Shown: piece after piece, positions 5,692-13,538 of the stretch | Layout of the letters: each line of letters opens with the position of its first letter | How positions within the stretch are numbered: the first letter of the stretch is position 1 | IMG/VR virus record: IMGVR_UViG_3300034375_001321 | Location: 1-23,490 of that record | Length of the DNA stretch: 23,490 nucleotides | Reading direction: 5' to 3' (one strand) | Origin: a virus | Position numbers and translations under genes: made by a program | Notes under the pieces: model-generated | Seen by the model: only the letters and a program-made list of their open reading frames with translations | What the model was told of the DNA's origin: nothing | The model's database searches: none

Positions 5692-5931
5692 CTAGCAGCC
5701 GTCGTTGAGTTGTTGCTGTAGATATTCTCGCAAGGCTTTGTCGTTTGGCGTTTTGTTCGCCTTTAGATCCAGCTCAAAAATGCGGTCCCGTAGTTGCTGC
5801 TTACGGGCTTGGCAAAATTGCTGCTTAACTTCGGCTGATTTGGCGTAGCGCGAGTCGATGGTGACCGTTGTCGCCACAACAGTGGTTAGCAGTGCCAGCA
5901 GACCACCGAGCAGCGACAAACGGTTGTCCAT
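5692..5931 (-). CDS. Small membrane protein with charged helical tail
   Basis: A 79-aa protein starting with ATG at 5931, directly after the upstream stop. Residues 5-25 are hydrophobic (LSLLGGLLALLTTVVATTVT). The rest is a charged helical region with cysteines at about 40 and at the last position. It resembles the preceding membrane proteins in layout, though not obviously in sequence. An i-spanin or holin-like role is possible. Nothing in the sequence proves it. Confidence 0.65.
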   Translation of the reverse strand: MDNRLSLLGGLLALLTTVVATTVTIDSRYAKSAEVKQQFCQARKQQLRDRIFELDLKANKTPNDKALREYLQQQLNDGC

Positions 5932-6069
5932 CTATCTGCCCTGACCACGCAAGGGCTTTTTGCCGCGTCGGCGGGGACGCGAATGCTGTCCGTAACCCTG
6001 GGATGTGGTTTTGGGGCGACCGGCTTTGTGCTCAACCCGCCCCAGTGCAGTCTTGGACTTGACCGCCAT
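5932..6069 (-). CDS. Tiny Arg/Lys-rich protein
   Basis: A 45-aa, strongly basic ORF starting MAVKSKTALGRVEHKAGRPK and ending in RPRRRGKKPLRGQGR. Its ATG overlaps the TAA of the upstream gene by one base (TAATG) and its TAG abuts the next ATG. Coupling on both sides is strong evidence that it is translated. No hydrophobic segment. The charge suggests binding to nucleic acid or to an acidic partner. I associate this sequence with cyanophage genomes but know no function for it. Confidence 0.65.
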   Translation of the reverse strand: MAVKSKTALGRVEHKAGRPKTTSQGYGQHSRPRRRGKKPLRGQGR

Positions 6070-6413
6070 TACCAGGGCACTCCGTTGATGGTCTTAGGAG
6101 TGATGGCGTCGTTGATGCGCTGCTGCAAAGCGGCTTCGATTTCGGCAACCTTTTCGTCACCGCCAAGCTTTTCCTTGACCCAACCAATTACCTGATCCTC
6201 AGTCAGTTCGTCAAAGGGAATCAGGTCACCTTCGGGACGCTCCAGACCCACAGAGCCGTAGGCGCCTTGGCTGTAAGGATTGCCTGCGGGGTCAAGGGTG
6301 CTGCTAACAGCGTTCACCGAATAGTGAGCAGTGAAAACGTAACCGTCAGCCAGTTCACGCTCCAGAGTGTTGATGCTCCAGGTGAAGGTCGTTTTCGGGG
6401 TAGCGGTGGGCAT
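6069..6413 (-). CDS. DUF7936-like conserved phage protein
   Basis: A 114-aa protein with the opening TFTWSINTLERELADGYV and a highly characteristic end NGVPW. In between are a variable loop and a helical part (DELTEDQVIGWVKEKLGG). This pattern fits a family common in marine cyanophages, which I believe is called DUF7936. Its function is unknown, but it is usually found among structural genes, often near fibres, so it may be a virion or assembly protein. The start is ATG at 6413, 81 bases after the S74 fibre stop. Confidence 0.7.
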   Translation of the reverse strand: MPTATPKTTFTWSINTLERELADGYVFTAHYSVNAVSSTLDPAGNPYSQGAYGSVGLERPEGDLIPFDELTEDQVIGWVKEKLGGDEKVAEIEAALQQRINDAITPKTINGVPW

Positions 6414-6448
6414 GGTAGTAGCCAGGTCTGTTTGACTTTAAGGGTGGT

Positions 6449-6474
6449 GCAACCAGTTGGGAACGGCCGGTTGC
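6449..6474 (-). other. Inverted repeat in the spacer after the S74 fibre gene
   Basis: Arms 6449-6456 and 6467-6474 pair over 8 bp (GCAACCGG with CTGGTTGC on the minus strand, one G:T pair) around a 10-base loop. No T-run follows on the minus strand, so this is not a standard terminator. It may be an RNA structure separating the fibre gene from the lysis cassette, or chance. Confidence 0.3.
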
Positions 6475-6494
6475 CCGCCTAGTGAGTAGGACTA

Positions 6495-8099
6495 CTAAGC
6501 AATGCCAGCATCATTTAGACGCTGCTCAAGGGTTTCGATCTTGGCAAGTGCTTCCTGCAACGCAGCCGTCAACAGCGGCACCAACTTCGACTGGTCGATA
6601 CCTTGGTAGACGGGGTTGCCGTCATCATCGACAGCATCCTTTTCACCAGTCACGCACTCAGGAACAACGGCCTGGGCTTCGTGTGCGATAAAGCCGTCAA
6701 CCGTAGTGTCAGGATTAGAAATAAAGTTAAAGCGGCGAACTTGGAGTTGCTTGACGCGATCAGTGGCGCCAGTCAGTGAAACAATATTCTCTTTAAGGCG
6801 GTAGTCGGAGGAGGTGTTATATGCTATTGCTGACCCGTTCCAGCTAATTGATCCATATTGAGTGGTGCTAATGTTAAATCCAATATATTGAGTTCCACTT
6901 ATTAAAGTGTTTGCGTTCATGGCTATGCCATATTCGCTATTTCCTCCGGCAAACGTCATGTCAAACTGGACCGTATTGTTTGATGTTTGACTTGTTGACC
7001 CTAGATAAAGTCTGCCATTGCTATCAATCCTCATCCGCTCCGTCGGGCTGCTCGATCCGTCGGCAGTAGTGGAGAACACTAGGCGGCCTGGCATATCGTT
7101 GGAGCCGGGGGTTGCGTCTACCGCAACATCAATGCGAGCAGCCTCAACCATCTCAGCTCCATCGTTTCCGAAGAAGCTGATTTGACCACAAGCATCCCCA
7201 GATTGAACAACGGTGTTTCCTCCTACACCTCCAGATCTGTTCTTGCCTAAAAGAATTAGTGGGGCGTTGCCATTGTTAGAGGAGTTAACTACAGAGAAAG
7301 CGGAATTTGTGTCAGTAGTAGATTCAACCTGAACAAGAGCGCCACCCCAGCTTGAACTATTAAACCAATTCCCACGGTTAGAAGACGTGCCAACTAACAG
7401 GCGTCCCGAGCTGTCGATGCGGGCGCGTTCAGATCCAGCAGTTGAGAACTCCATTGAGTTCGAGCTGTGTGAATACCGAATCAATCCAGACTGTGCTGCT
7501 GTATCCGAGAAATAAAGGCGGGATGATCCGGCCGTTCCGGTTGACTTAATTTCTACATCAGCAAATCCATTTGTATCTACTCCGGCCGCCTCTATAATTG
7601 ACGCACCTGTTAAACCTGTTACTTTAAAATAAGATCCTGCACTAGCTTCGCCGATGCCAATCTTTCCATCACTTGCAACAAACAACCGCCCAGTGCCACC
7701 AGTCGAGATGGCTACTTGGTCAACGCCAGGTGAATAAACACCCGTATCAGTACCCGAACCAGTAAAGGCAACGCTCGGTGCAGCAGCCGTTCCATCAGGA
7801 ACAATCACAGGCAGCGTGCTAGTCACCGCCGTGGTGCTCACCGTCATCCGGCTAGAGCCGTTAGTGGCAATACCTACCGTGTCGGTGGTGCCAAGAAAAA
7901 TCCCGTTTCCATCATCCGACTCAAAGGCAATCGCCGGGGCTGCTGCCGTTCCATCCGGCACACCCTTGAACAACTCGCCAACGGTGATCTTTTTGTTCTT
8001 GTCCGCTGCAGCGGCTTCGCTTACGTCAACAATGGGCAGGACATCAGCACTAGCCGGAGTGGTCAGCGCGGTCAGATCCGTAATCTTGCGGTCAGCCAC
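6495..8099 (-). CDS. Tail fibre with C-terminal S74 intramolecular chaperone
   Basis: A 534-aa fibre. Residues 1-46 are a likely attachment region. Two copies of a VPDGTAAAP module (47-99 and 100-150) follow, then a long Ser/Thr/Gly/Asn-rich beta-strand shaft and tip. Residues about 430-534 are a peptidase S74 domain: SSDYRLKENI (430-439) with S431 and K436 as the likely self-cleavage dyad, FIAHEAQAVVPE, and a final coiled coil (LQEALAKIETLEQRL). S74 domains fold the trimer and then cut themselves off, leaving the receptor-binding tip. The start is GTG at 8099. No ATG fits the frame. The central part of the gene is much richer in AT than its neighbours. It would be the distal receptor-binding fibre. 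Confidence 0.9.
   Translation of the reverse strand: MADRKITDLTALTTPASADVLPIVDVSEAAAADKNKKITVGELFKGVPDGTAAAPAIAFESDDGNGIFLGTTDTVGIATNGSSRMTVSTTAVTSTLPVIVPDGTAAAPSVAFTGSGTDTGVYSPGVDQVAISTGGTGRLFVASDGKIGIGEASAGSYFKVTGLTGASIIEAAGVDTNGFADVEIKSTGTAGSSRLYFSDTAAQSGLIRYSHSSNSMEFSTAGSERARIDSSGRLLVGTSSNRGNWFNSSSWGGALVQVESTTDTNSAFSVVNSSNNGNAPLILLGKNRSGGVGGNTVVQSGDACGQISFFGNDGAEMVEAARIDVAVDATPGSNDMPGRLVFSTTADGSSSPTERMRIDSNGRLYLGSTSQTSNNTVQFDMTFAGGNSEYGIAMNANTLISGTQYIGFNISTTQYGSISWNGSAIAYNTSSDYRLKENIVSLTGATDRVKQLQVRRFNFISNPDTTVDGFIAHEAQAVVPECVTGEKDAVDDDGNPVYQGIDQSKLVPLLTAALQEALAKIETLEQRLNDAGIA
7650..7961 (-). repeat. Two tandem copies of a PDG-A-AP fibre module
   Basis: Residues 47-99 (7803-7961) and 100-150 (7650-7802) of the S74 fibre both begin VPDGTAAAP and continue through a Gly/Asp-rich loop to a strand pair ending in a GSSR or TGR turn. 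The same module occurs in the neighbouring collar fibre gene at 8822-9103. Confidence 0.75.
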
Positions 8100-8146
8100 A
8101 GCGGGTCAGAACATAGTCAGTACCTCGATTGTAGGCCTGCTGGCAA

Positions 8147-9391
8147 TCAGGTCTTGATCACATACATCATGGAGATGTTGCGCGGACGGTTCTCGGTGCC
8201 GCTGTTGTTGTTGATTGAGATGCCGGTTGTACTCGAATTAACGATGGTGGTGCCAGAACTCACAACGCCGTGATTACGGTTGCCCGCACCTTGGGTGATA
8301 CCACTGGAATTCGGGTTTTCAAGATCCTGGTTGCTGGTGTGCGTGTGCCCAGGGTCAGTAATCCCGTGATTGTGCGGACCAATCATCTCGGTCTGCAAAC
8401 TGGCAAACGTTCGCCCGCTGTCTTGGCCGCGTCCGTTATCCCAGCCTCGGACAAACTCGCCCCTTAGGTCTGGCACGTTAAACGTGGTGGAACCGTTGCC
8501 ACTGCCCCAAACCGTGCCAATCGCTGCGAACAAATCGGCGTACGTTGTACGGCTAACGGCTGCTCCGTCACACTCCAAATAACCGCTAGGCACCGTTGCA
8601 GTAGCCAGCATGAACACCGAGCCGGTCGGTGTCGCTGATGGCGTTGAAACTGTTGCCCAGCTCAGATTTCCGCTGCCGTCAGTCTTCAGGTACTGATCAG
8701 CGTCACCGTCAGACGTCGGCAAAGTCAGGCTGACATTCGCGCTAACAGTGCTGGCTGCTTTCAGTTCGACGTAATGGCTGCTGTCAGCGTCGTAGTAGCG
8801 AACCGGCTTTTGCGCCAGAACGCTCAAACCGTTGCTATCAAACTGTGCTCGCTTGGTGCCGCCCGTCGTAACAGAAATTTCATCTGCCAGGGCAAAGTAA
8901 AGCCCGGTGTTTTCGTCGCCAGTGTTGGTCAGACTTGGCGCGGATGCGCTGCCATCAGGCAGCCTGACAGGAACGTTTGCCGTGCTGTAGGTGCTGGTGA
9001 AAGCGTGGCTCAGTGTGCCGCCAGCCGTCACGTTGACCGTGTTAGCTGCTGCGCTGTAAAGGCCGGTATCGTTGTCGCCCGTGAACCGCACGCTCGGAAG
9101 GCTGACCGTCCCAGCCGCAATGGTGACATTCCCGGTAAAAGTCGGGCTGGCTTGCGGTGCCAATCCCAGGTTGGTGGTATTTAGATCGCCAACTGTCAAA
9201 AACGCCGTGTTGCCGCTATTGCGGATCTTCAGCAGACCATTCGCAGTGTCCGCATACCACATGTAGGCATAGGTCGTGCTTGGCTCTGATGCCCCGCTGT
9301 TATTCGTAAAACACGCCGCGAAATTATTGTTGATGTCACTACGGACGTTTGAACCCGTGTCGTTTTGTACGATGCCGTCCGCTTGTGCCAT
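8147..9391 (-). CDS. Tail fibre with tail-collar domain
   Basis: A 414-aa fibre. The N-terminus (IVQNDTGSNVRSDINNNFAA) is of a type seen in cyanophage fibres and probably docks to the tail tip. Residues about 97-190 contain two shaft modules ending NTGLY and VTTGGT. Residues about 256-320 are a phage tail-collar domain: GSVFMLATATVPSGYLECDG, then FAAIGTVWGSGNG and FNVPDLRGEFVRGWD. A His-rich part follows, with HNHG and HTHT (340-351), the kind of HxH pairs that bind metal along T4 fibre tips. The end (ENRPRNISMMYVIKT) is typical of the family. The start ATG overlaps the J stop as TAATG, so it is coupled to the tail-tip gene. It likely forms a proximal or side fibre that contacts the host surface. 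Confidence 0.88.
   Translation of the reverse strand: MAQADGIVQNDTGSNVRSDINNNFAACFTNNSGASEPSTTYAYMWYADTANGLLKIRNSGNTAFLTVGDLNTTNLGLAPQASPTFTGNVTIAAGTVSLPSVRFTGDNDTGLYSAAANTVNVTAGGTLSHAFTSTYSTANVPVRLPDGSASAPSLTNTGDENTGLYFALADEISVTTGGTKRAQFDSNGLSVLAQKPVRYYDADSSHYVELKAASTVSANVSLTLPTSDGDADQYLKTDGSGNLSWATVSTPSATPTGSVFMLATATVPSGYLECDGAAVSRTTYADLFAAIGTVWGSGNGSTTFNVPDLRGEFVRGWDNGRGQDSGRTFASLQTEMIGPHNHGITDPGHTHTSNQDLENPNSSGITQGAGNRNHGVVSSGTTIVNSSTTGISINNNSGTENRPRNISMMYVIKT
8822..9103 (-). repeat. Fibre modules shared with the S74 fibre
   Basis: Residues about 97-143 and 144-190 of the collar fibre each have (L)P-S..(F/N)TGD.(N/D)TGLY followed by a V..(A/T)GGT strand. The second copy opens LPDGSASAP, closely matching VPDGTAAAP in the adjacent fibre gene. 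Four copies of one module thus lie across two genes. Confidence 0.7.
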
Positions 9392-12300
9392 TAGCCTTTT
9401 CCGTACCCGGTGGCGGTCCAGTCAAAATTGCGCACCACACGGGTGCCACCCGAATTGTAGAAGCTGATGTCAAATCCGGTTGCACTGCTGTTCGATGCGG
9501 TGTAGTAGTCACCTGTCGCCATGTTGAACGCCGTGATTCCGATCACCGGGATAGCCGCGAACTTGTTGGTGTAGGTGATGGTCACGTCGGCGCTTGCGCT
9601 GCTTGTGCCCGTGCCACGGGTTGTACGGCTGACCATGTTGCTGTCAATCCGCAACTGATCCACCGCAATCTGCTCGGTGTTGTTTTCGGTGCTGAACTCG
9701 GCTTTCACCTCGTAAGCGCGAGCCTTGAACTCGGCATTGTTAAACAGGCGCCAGCTAGACCACGTTGGCGATCCGGTTGGATCATCTTCGGTTGTCCGCA
9801 AATACAATTTCACATCGCAGCCGGTTGGTGCCGCACCATCGAAATCCTTGATGGTGTCAAACTCGGTCACGTCATCAATGCGGTCTGCATAGGGGTAGAA
9901 AGATCTGGCACGCAAAGTGCTATCCAATTTGATGCTGAACACATCACTTAATGTGATTGGATTATTTTCTAGGTAATAAGTTCCGCTGGTGTTCAGCGTG
10001 GTATCGCCTTCTAGTACCAGCTTCCCGTCAATTTCAGTTGGCTCGGTTTCACCTTCCTGCAGGAAAGTATCGATGCCGCTTTCAAGCAAAAGCTCAGAAT
10101 CGTCTTCGGCGGTGATAATGCCAAGTGGATTTCTGGTGCTGGTGCCATCCTCACAAAGGATAAAACCACCATCTTCGGCAAGAAAATCACCGGCAGATGC
10201 AGTTTGCCCGCCGTCTGGTGACAACCCAAGTTCGCCAAGATCGCTATCTACAACCAAGTTGGTCTTGGTGCCTAAGAAATCTGGGTCGTCTTGCTGACTG
10301 TCAACATTGACCAGATCTTCAAGGTCGGGCTTTGTAAATTCAATCAGGGTCGCGGTTAAACTTTCACGCCCACCTGAATCAACGAATTTCGCAAGATACG
10401 TTCCAGACTTCAAGTCTGCGTAAGCTTCGGTGGCACTACCGGCAAGATCTTGGGAAATACTGGTAGAACTAGACCATGAAACACCCGTCAGGTCTGGCGA
10501 GTGGCGCAGACGAACATAACCACCAACACGAACATCAAGCTCCGTTGAACGAGCCCAGGTGAGTTTTGCCTGCCCGTTCACTGGAATCATGCTGAAATCA
10601 GCTACTGCTTGGGGCGCAGCAGTATTGCCAGCAATGTTTTTGACTAATTCGCCGGGATCTGAACGCTTGCCAAGTGCAGAAATTGCAGTGACTCGAAAAG
10701 TGAATCTGCCGGTTTCATCCGTCAGGAAAGTCAGGTTGTTGTAGGGCGTGTCCCCGACAGTGAAAAAGCTCAGGTTGTTGGCAGTTTTGTAAGAAACTTG
10801 ATAACCCGTAGCGCCTTCAACGTTGCGCCAGGAAATCTCAACCTCTGTTGTGACGCGGTTGCCTGACTCAACCAACTTTTCGCTGACGCTGATGCCGGCA
10901 GGTGATTCAGGCTTTTGGTTAAGCGTGGTGATGTCACGCGGTTGCAGTGTCAGCCCGTCTTCAATAAATCCGTACTTGCTGTCGTTGTGCTCTAGTGCGG
11001 TGATCTTGTAGTTTTCGCCGTCCTCTGTGACGCTGATTACGCGGAAGGTTTGAGCCTCAACCGTGCTGGTTTCAACCATATAAATGGTCTGGGCTTGAGG
11101 CGCTTCACTAAAAGCTGTGCTGACCGTGATGGTCTTGGCGTCAAAATCGCCGTCATCAATTTCGCGTTGCTCTACGCGACCGTCAGGCATGATCACGCTT
11201 ACGGTGTCGCCTTCATTTACGGCGATGCTTTGATCCAGCGTCAGCTCAGTGGTTGTAGCGCTAGCAATGCGTCCACCCCGACGAGCACCAGCTCGCATCT
11301 GATCCGCAACCTTAATGATCTGCCCAGGGCGGACAATCGCGCCATCAAGACCGACAGTAAATGTGCAAGTGGTTGTTTCTTCCTGCTCGGAGTACAGAAG
11401 CCAGCGACCCAGGCGGTTTGCTTGACCGCGACTTGTGCAGCCAAACGCTGCCATGCGGACTTCAATGATCCCGTACTTAACGATTGCGGCTTCGTCGGAA
11501 ACGTATTCAACGCGCTGCTGGTAGGCGTTTTTAGGGTCGTTCCAAGTGACTAGGGCGACGGTGTGGCGAGCTTTTAGGCTGCTGCCTTCATAGTTGAAGA
11601 TGCCTTCAATGACGTTGCCGTTGTTGAATAGCGCGGCGGCATCTTTGGGGCTGTCCTGGGTAAAGGCGATCTGACCAGCAGACCAATAAGCCATGCCACG
11701 GAAGCATGAGCAAAAATCTTGGACGACGTTGTAAGCCTCTTCCCGAGACTGAAGGTAGACATTGCACAGGAATCGCGGTTCGGTGCCGCCTTCGCCATCA
11801 GGCACACTTTGGTTGGTGTATTTACTGATTTCGTAGAGCGTCCATTTATCAACTCGGTCGATGGCGCCACTGCCAACAAAACGCCCTAATCCATAGCGGG
11901 CATCTAGCAGCAAGTCACGCAAAATCCACGCCGGATCTGCACACCAAGCAGTCTTAAAACTGCCGTTCCAAACACCGGAATAGGTCAGGCTGCCGTCATC
12001 GTTGACAGTGGCATTGGTGGGGATCTGAACCCTGACGCCCTTGATGTCATAGGCGCGGGTTGGGATTGCTTGGAATTGAGAAGCCTCAAAACGCAAGCCG
12101 ACCAGTGCGGTTAAGGGATAACGCAGCTTGGCGTCGATGACCTCGGTGTAGCCGGCAAAGGTCATTAGCCGGACGTTGGTCGTATCGTCATTGACTCCAG
12201 AAACTCGGCGCAGCCTGATGTCCCAAGGAGCATCACCAGTTAGCTCAATTCGATGGCTGCGTTCATACGCGCTTGTGCACTTGCCGTTGACTGTTGTGTT

Positions 12301-12837
12301 AATAACTTCTGTATAGCCCCCGCCGTCAGATTGAAGGTCAATGGCGTACCCAATAGAGGTAGCTTTTAAGCCGTTATCTACGCGGAAAATTTGATTAAAA
12401 AGAATGCGGACAATGACTGCATCTACGTCACTATCCGTAGTTGTGCGAACAACAGAATCGCCAACGTCATCGCCAACTTTGCTGTTGACATTAACGGCAT
12501 TTTCGCTGGAAGCAAAGCCGGGAATATAAAGCTGGTTTTGAGTGCCTAGGCGGTATGCAAAGTCGTCATAAACAAAGTTATCCGTGCCGTCTTCGTTCCT
12601 TAGGGGTGTGTCATCAAAAAAGATAGACTTACGCGGATCGTCGGCGTCAGCGAATCCTTCAATTTCGCCTTCACTAATAACATCAATTAGGCGGATGCTG
12701 GATTTACTAAACAACGAGTTAGCGTCATCCTCTGCCTTGGCGGCTTGCACAACCACCGTTTGCTGGACGTTGACGTTCTGTTGTGGTGCAGGTTGTGAAC
12801 GGCGACCGCCGCCAGCGCCAGCAATACGCTTTGTCAT
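9391..12837 (-). CDS. Tail-tip attachment protein, lambda J-like (host specificity)
   Basis: An 1148-aa protein, close to lambda J (1132 aa), which forms the central tail tip and contacts the receptor. The N-terminal region has SSIRLIDVISEGEIEGF (about 46-62) and the typical J core with WILRDLLLDARYGLGRFV. Residues about 644-740 and 742-830 look like two fibronectin type III domains (SPAGISVSEK..., DFSMIPVNGQAKLTW). Residues about 850-960 are very acidic with repeated EDG/LLLE motifs. The last 100 residues (FAAIPVIGITAF, GFDISFYNSGG, FDWTATGYGKG) form a beta domain often found at fibre ends and likely bind the receptor. ATG 12837 overlaps the I stop, and its stop overlaps the collar-fibre start. 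Confidence 0.93.
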   Translation of the reverse strand: MTKRIAGAGGGRRSQPAPQQNVNVQQTVVVQAAKAEDDANSLFSKSSIRLIDVISEGEIEGFADADDPRKSIFFDDTPLRNEDGTDNFVYDDFAYRLGTQNQLYIPGFASSENAVNVNSKVGDDVGDSVVRTTTDSDVDAVIVRILFNQIFRVDNGLKATSIGYAIDLQSDGGGYTEVINTTVNGKCTSAYERSHRIELTGDAPWDIRLRRVSGVNDDTTNVRLMTFAGYTEVIDAKLRYPLTALVGLRFEASQFQAIPTRAYDIKGVRVQIPTNATVNDDGSLTYSGVWNGSFKTAWCADPAWILRDLLLDARYGLGRFVGSGAIDRVDKWTLYEISKYTNQSVPDGEGGTEPRFLCNVYLQSREEAYNVVQDFCSCFRGMAYWSAGQIAFTQDSPKDAAALFNNGNVIEGIFNYEGSSLKARHTVALVTWNDPKNAYQQRVEYVSDEAAIVKYGIIEVRMAAFGCTSRGQANRLGRWLLYSEQEETTTCTFTVGLDGAIVRPGQIIKVADQMRAGARRGGRIASATTTELTLDQSIAVNEGDTVSVIMPDGRVEQREIDDGDFDAKTITVSTAFSEAPQAQTIYMVETSTVEAQTFRVISVTEDGENYKITALEHNDSKYGFIEDGLTLQPRDITTLNQKPESPAGISVSEKLVESGNRVTTEVEISWRNVEGATGYQVSYKTANNLSFFTVGDTPYNNLTFLTDETGRFTFRVTAISALGKRSDPGELVKNIAGNTAAPQAVADFSMIPVNGQAKLTWARSTELDVRVGGYVRLRHSPDLTGVSWSSSTSISQDLAGSATEAYADLKSGTYLAKFVDSGGRESLTATLIEFTKPDLEDLVNVDSQQDDPDFLGTKTNLVVDSDLGELGLSPDGGQTASAGDFLAEDGGFILCEDGTSTRNPLGIITAEDDSELLLESGIDTFLQEGETEPTEIDGKLVLEGDTTLNTSGTYYLENNPITLSDVFSIKLDSTLRARSFYPYADRIDDVTEFDTIKDFDGAAPTGCDVKLYLRTTEDDPTGSPTWSSWRLFNNAEFKARAYEVKAEFSTENNTEQIAVDQLRIDSNMVSRTTRGTGTSSASADVTITYTNKFAAIPVIGITAFNMATGDYYTASNSSATGFDISFYNSGGTRVVRNFDWTATGYGKG

Positions 12838-13538
12838 TAGATGTCCGTCGTACTAACGCCTGCCGATACCACTACGCTACCGACGCGCATCCGTCCGTAA
12901 CAGAGAGGAACTGGATTTCCTTGAGCGGTCAGGTTGACAGCACCGTTGTAGATGTAGCTAGCGCGGTTGTCGGCTGGGTCGTTGTTTGCTGGGTCAAAGG
13001 AATTGCCGCGTGCACCAGTTGCGCCAGTCAGTCCAGGCAGCTCTGCAGGCTGGGGCGAAAGAAGCTGTGCCGTACCAGCAAGAATCATGCTGACGCCAAT
13101 AAAGCCGACAGCAGTCGCAAAGCCACCACCGACCAGACCCAAGCTGAGTGCAGCACCTGCGCCAGTAGCACCACCTAAGCCAGCACCAATGCCAAGAAAA
13201 CCGCCAGCAGCCGGACCAATAACAAAAGCCGCAGCAACTAGCGCAACACCAATCAGAATCTTGCCAACCCCACCACCAGCACCAGCCAGCACGGGCGTAA
13301 TGCTGATTTCTTCGCTTTGACCCGTTGGGTTATGGATTTCGTCTAACTCTTCAATCGCTAATTTCCCGACCTGAACGATATAACCAACGCCGCGTTCAGC
13401 CGCAGTAACTAACGCCTGCTGAAAACCTTCAAAGTTCGCGCACAGTGCCCGGATAGCCTCTGCCGGGGTATTCAGGTCAAAGTGATGAACACGGCCAAAC
13501 TGCTTGCCTAGTTCACCGCGTAGCACCACTTTTTTCAT
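12837..13538 (-). CDS. Tail assembly protein, lambda I-like
   Basis: A 233-aa protein. The N-terminus (VVLRGELGKQFGRVHHFDLN, then AEAIRALCANFEGF) is the small ubiquitin-like part typical of the lambda I family. A long Gly/Ala-rich hydrophobic middle (about 85-165) and a C-terminal AQGNPVPLCYGRMRVGSVVVSAG signature follow. The protein acts in assembly of the tail tip with K, L and J. The frame is open upstream to 13595, but ATG 13538 is preferred. It has AGGAG 8 bases upstream and overlaps the K stop as ATGA. The stop overlaps the J start. The hydrophobic region is usual for this family and is not evidence for a true membrane protein. Confidence 0.9.
   Translation of the reverse strand: MKKVVLRGELGKQFGRVHHFDLNTPAEAIRALCANFEGFQQALVTAAERGVGYIVQVGKLAIEELDEIHNPTGQSEEISITPVLAGAGGGVGKILIGVALVAAAFVIGPAAGGFLGIGAGLGGATGAGAALSLGLVGGGFATAVGFIGVSMILAGTAQLLSPQPAELPGLTGATGARGNSFDPANNDPADNRASYIYNGAVNLTAQGNPVPLCYGRMRVGSVVVSAGVSTTDI

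Noticed and set aside
9349-9951. 200-aa plus-strand ORF opposite the 3' end of the J-like gene
   Set aside because: It lies wholly against the well supported J and collar fibre genes, has odd composition, and shows no domain. It is a shadow frame.
11050-11553. 167-aa plus-strand ORF opposite the middle of the J-like gene
   Set aside because: It is fully antisense to J, with low-complexity Asn/Ala/Cys content and no ribosome binding site. Chance ORF.
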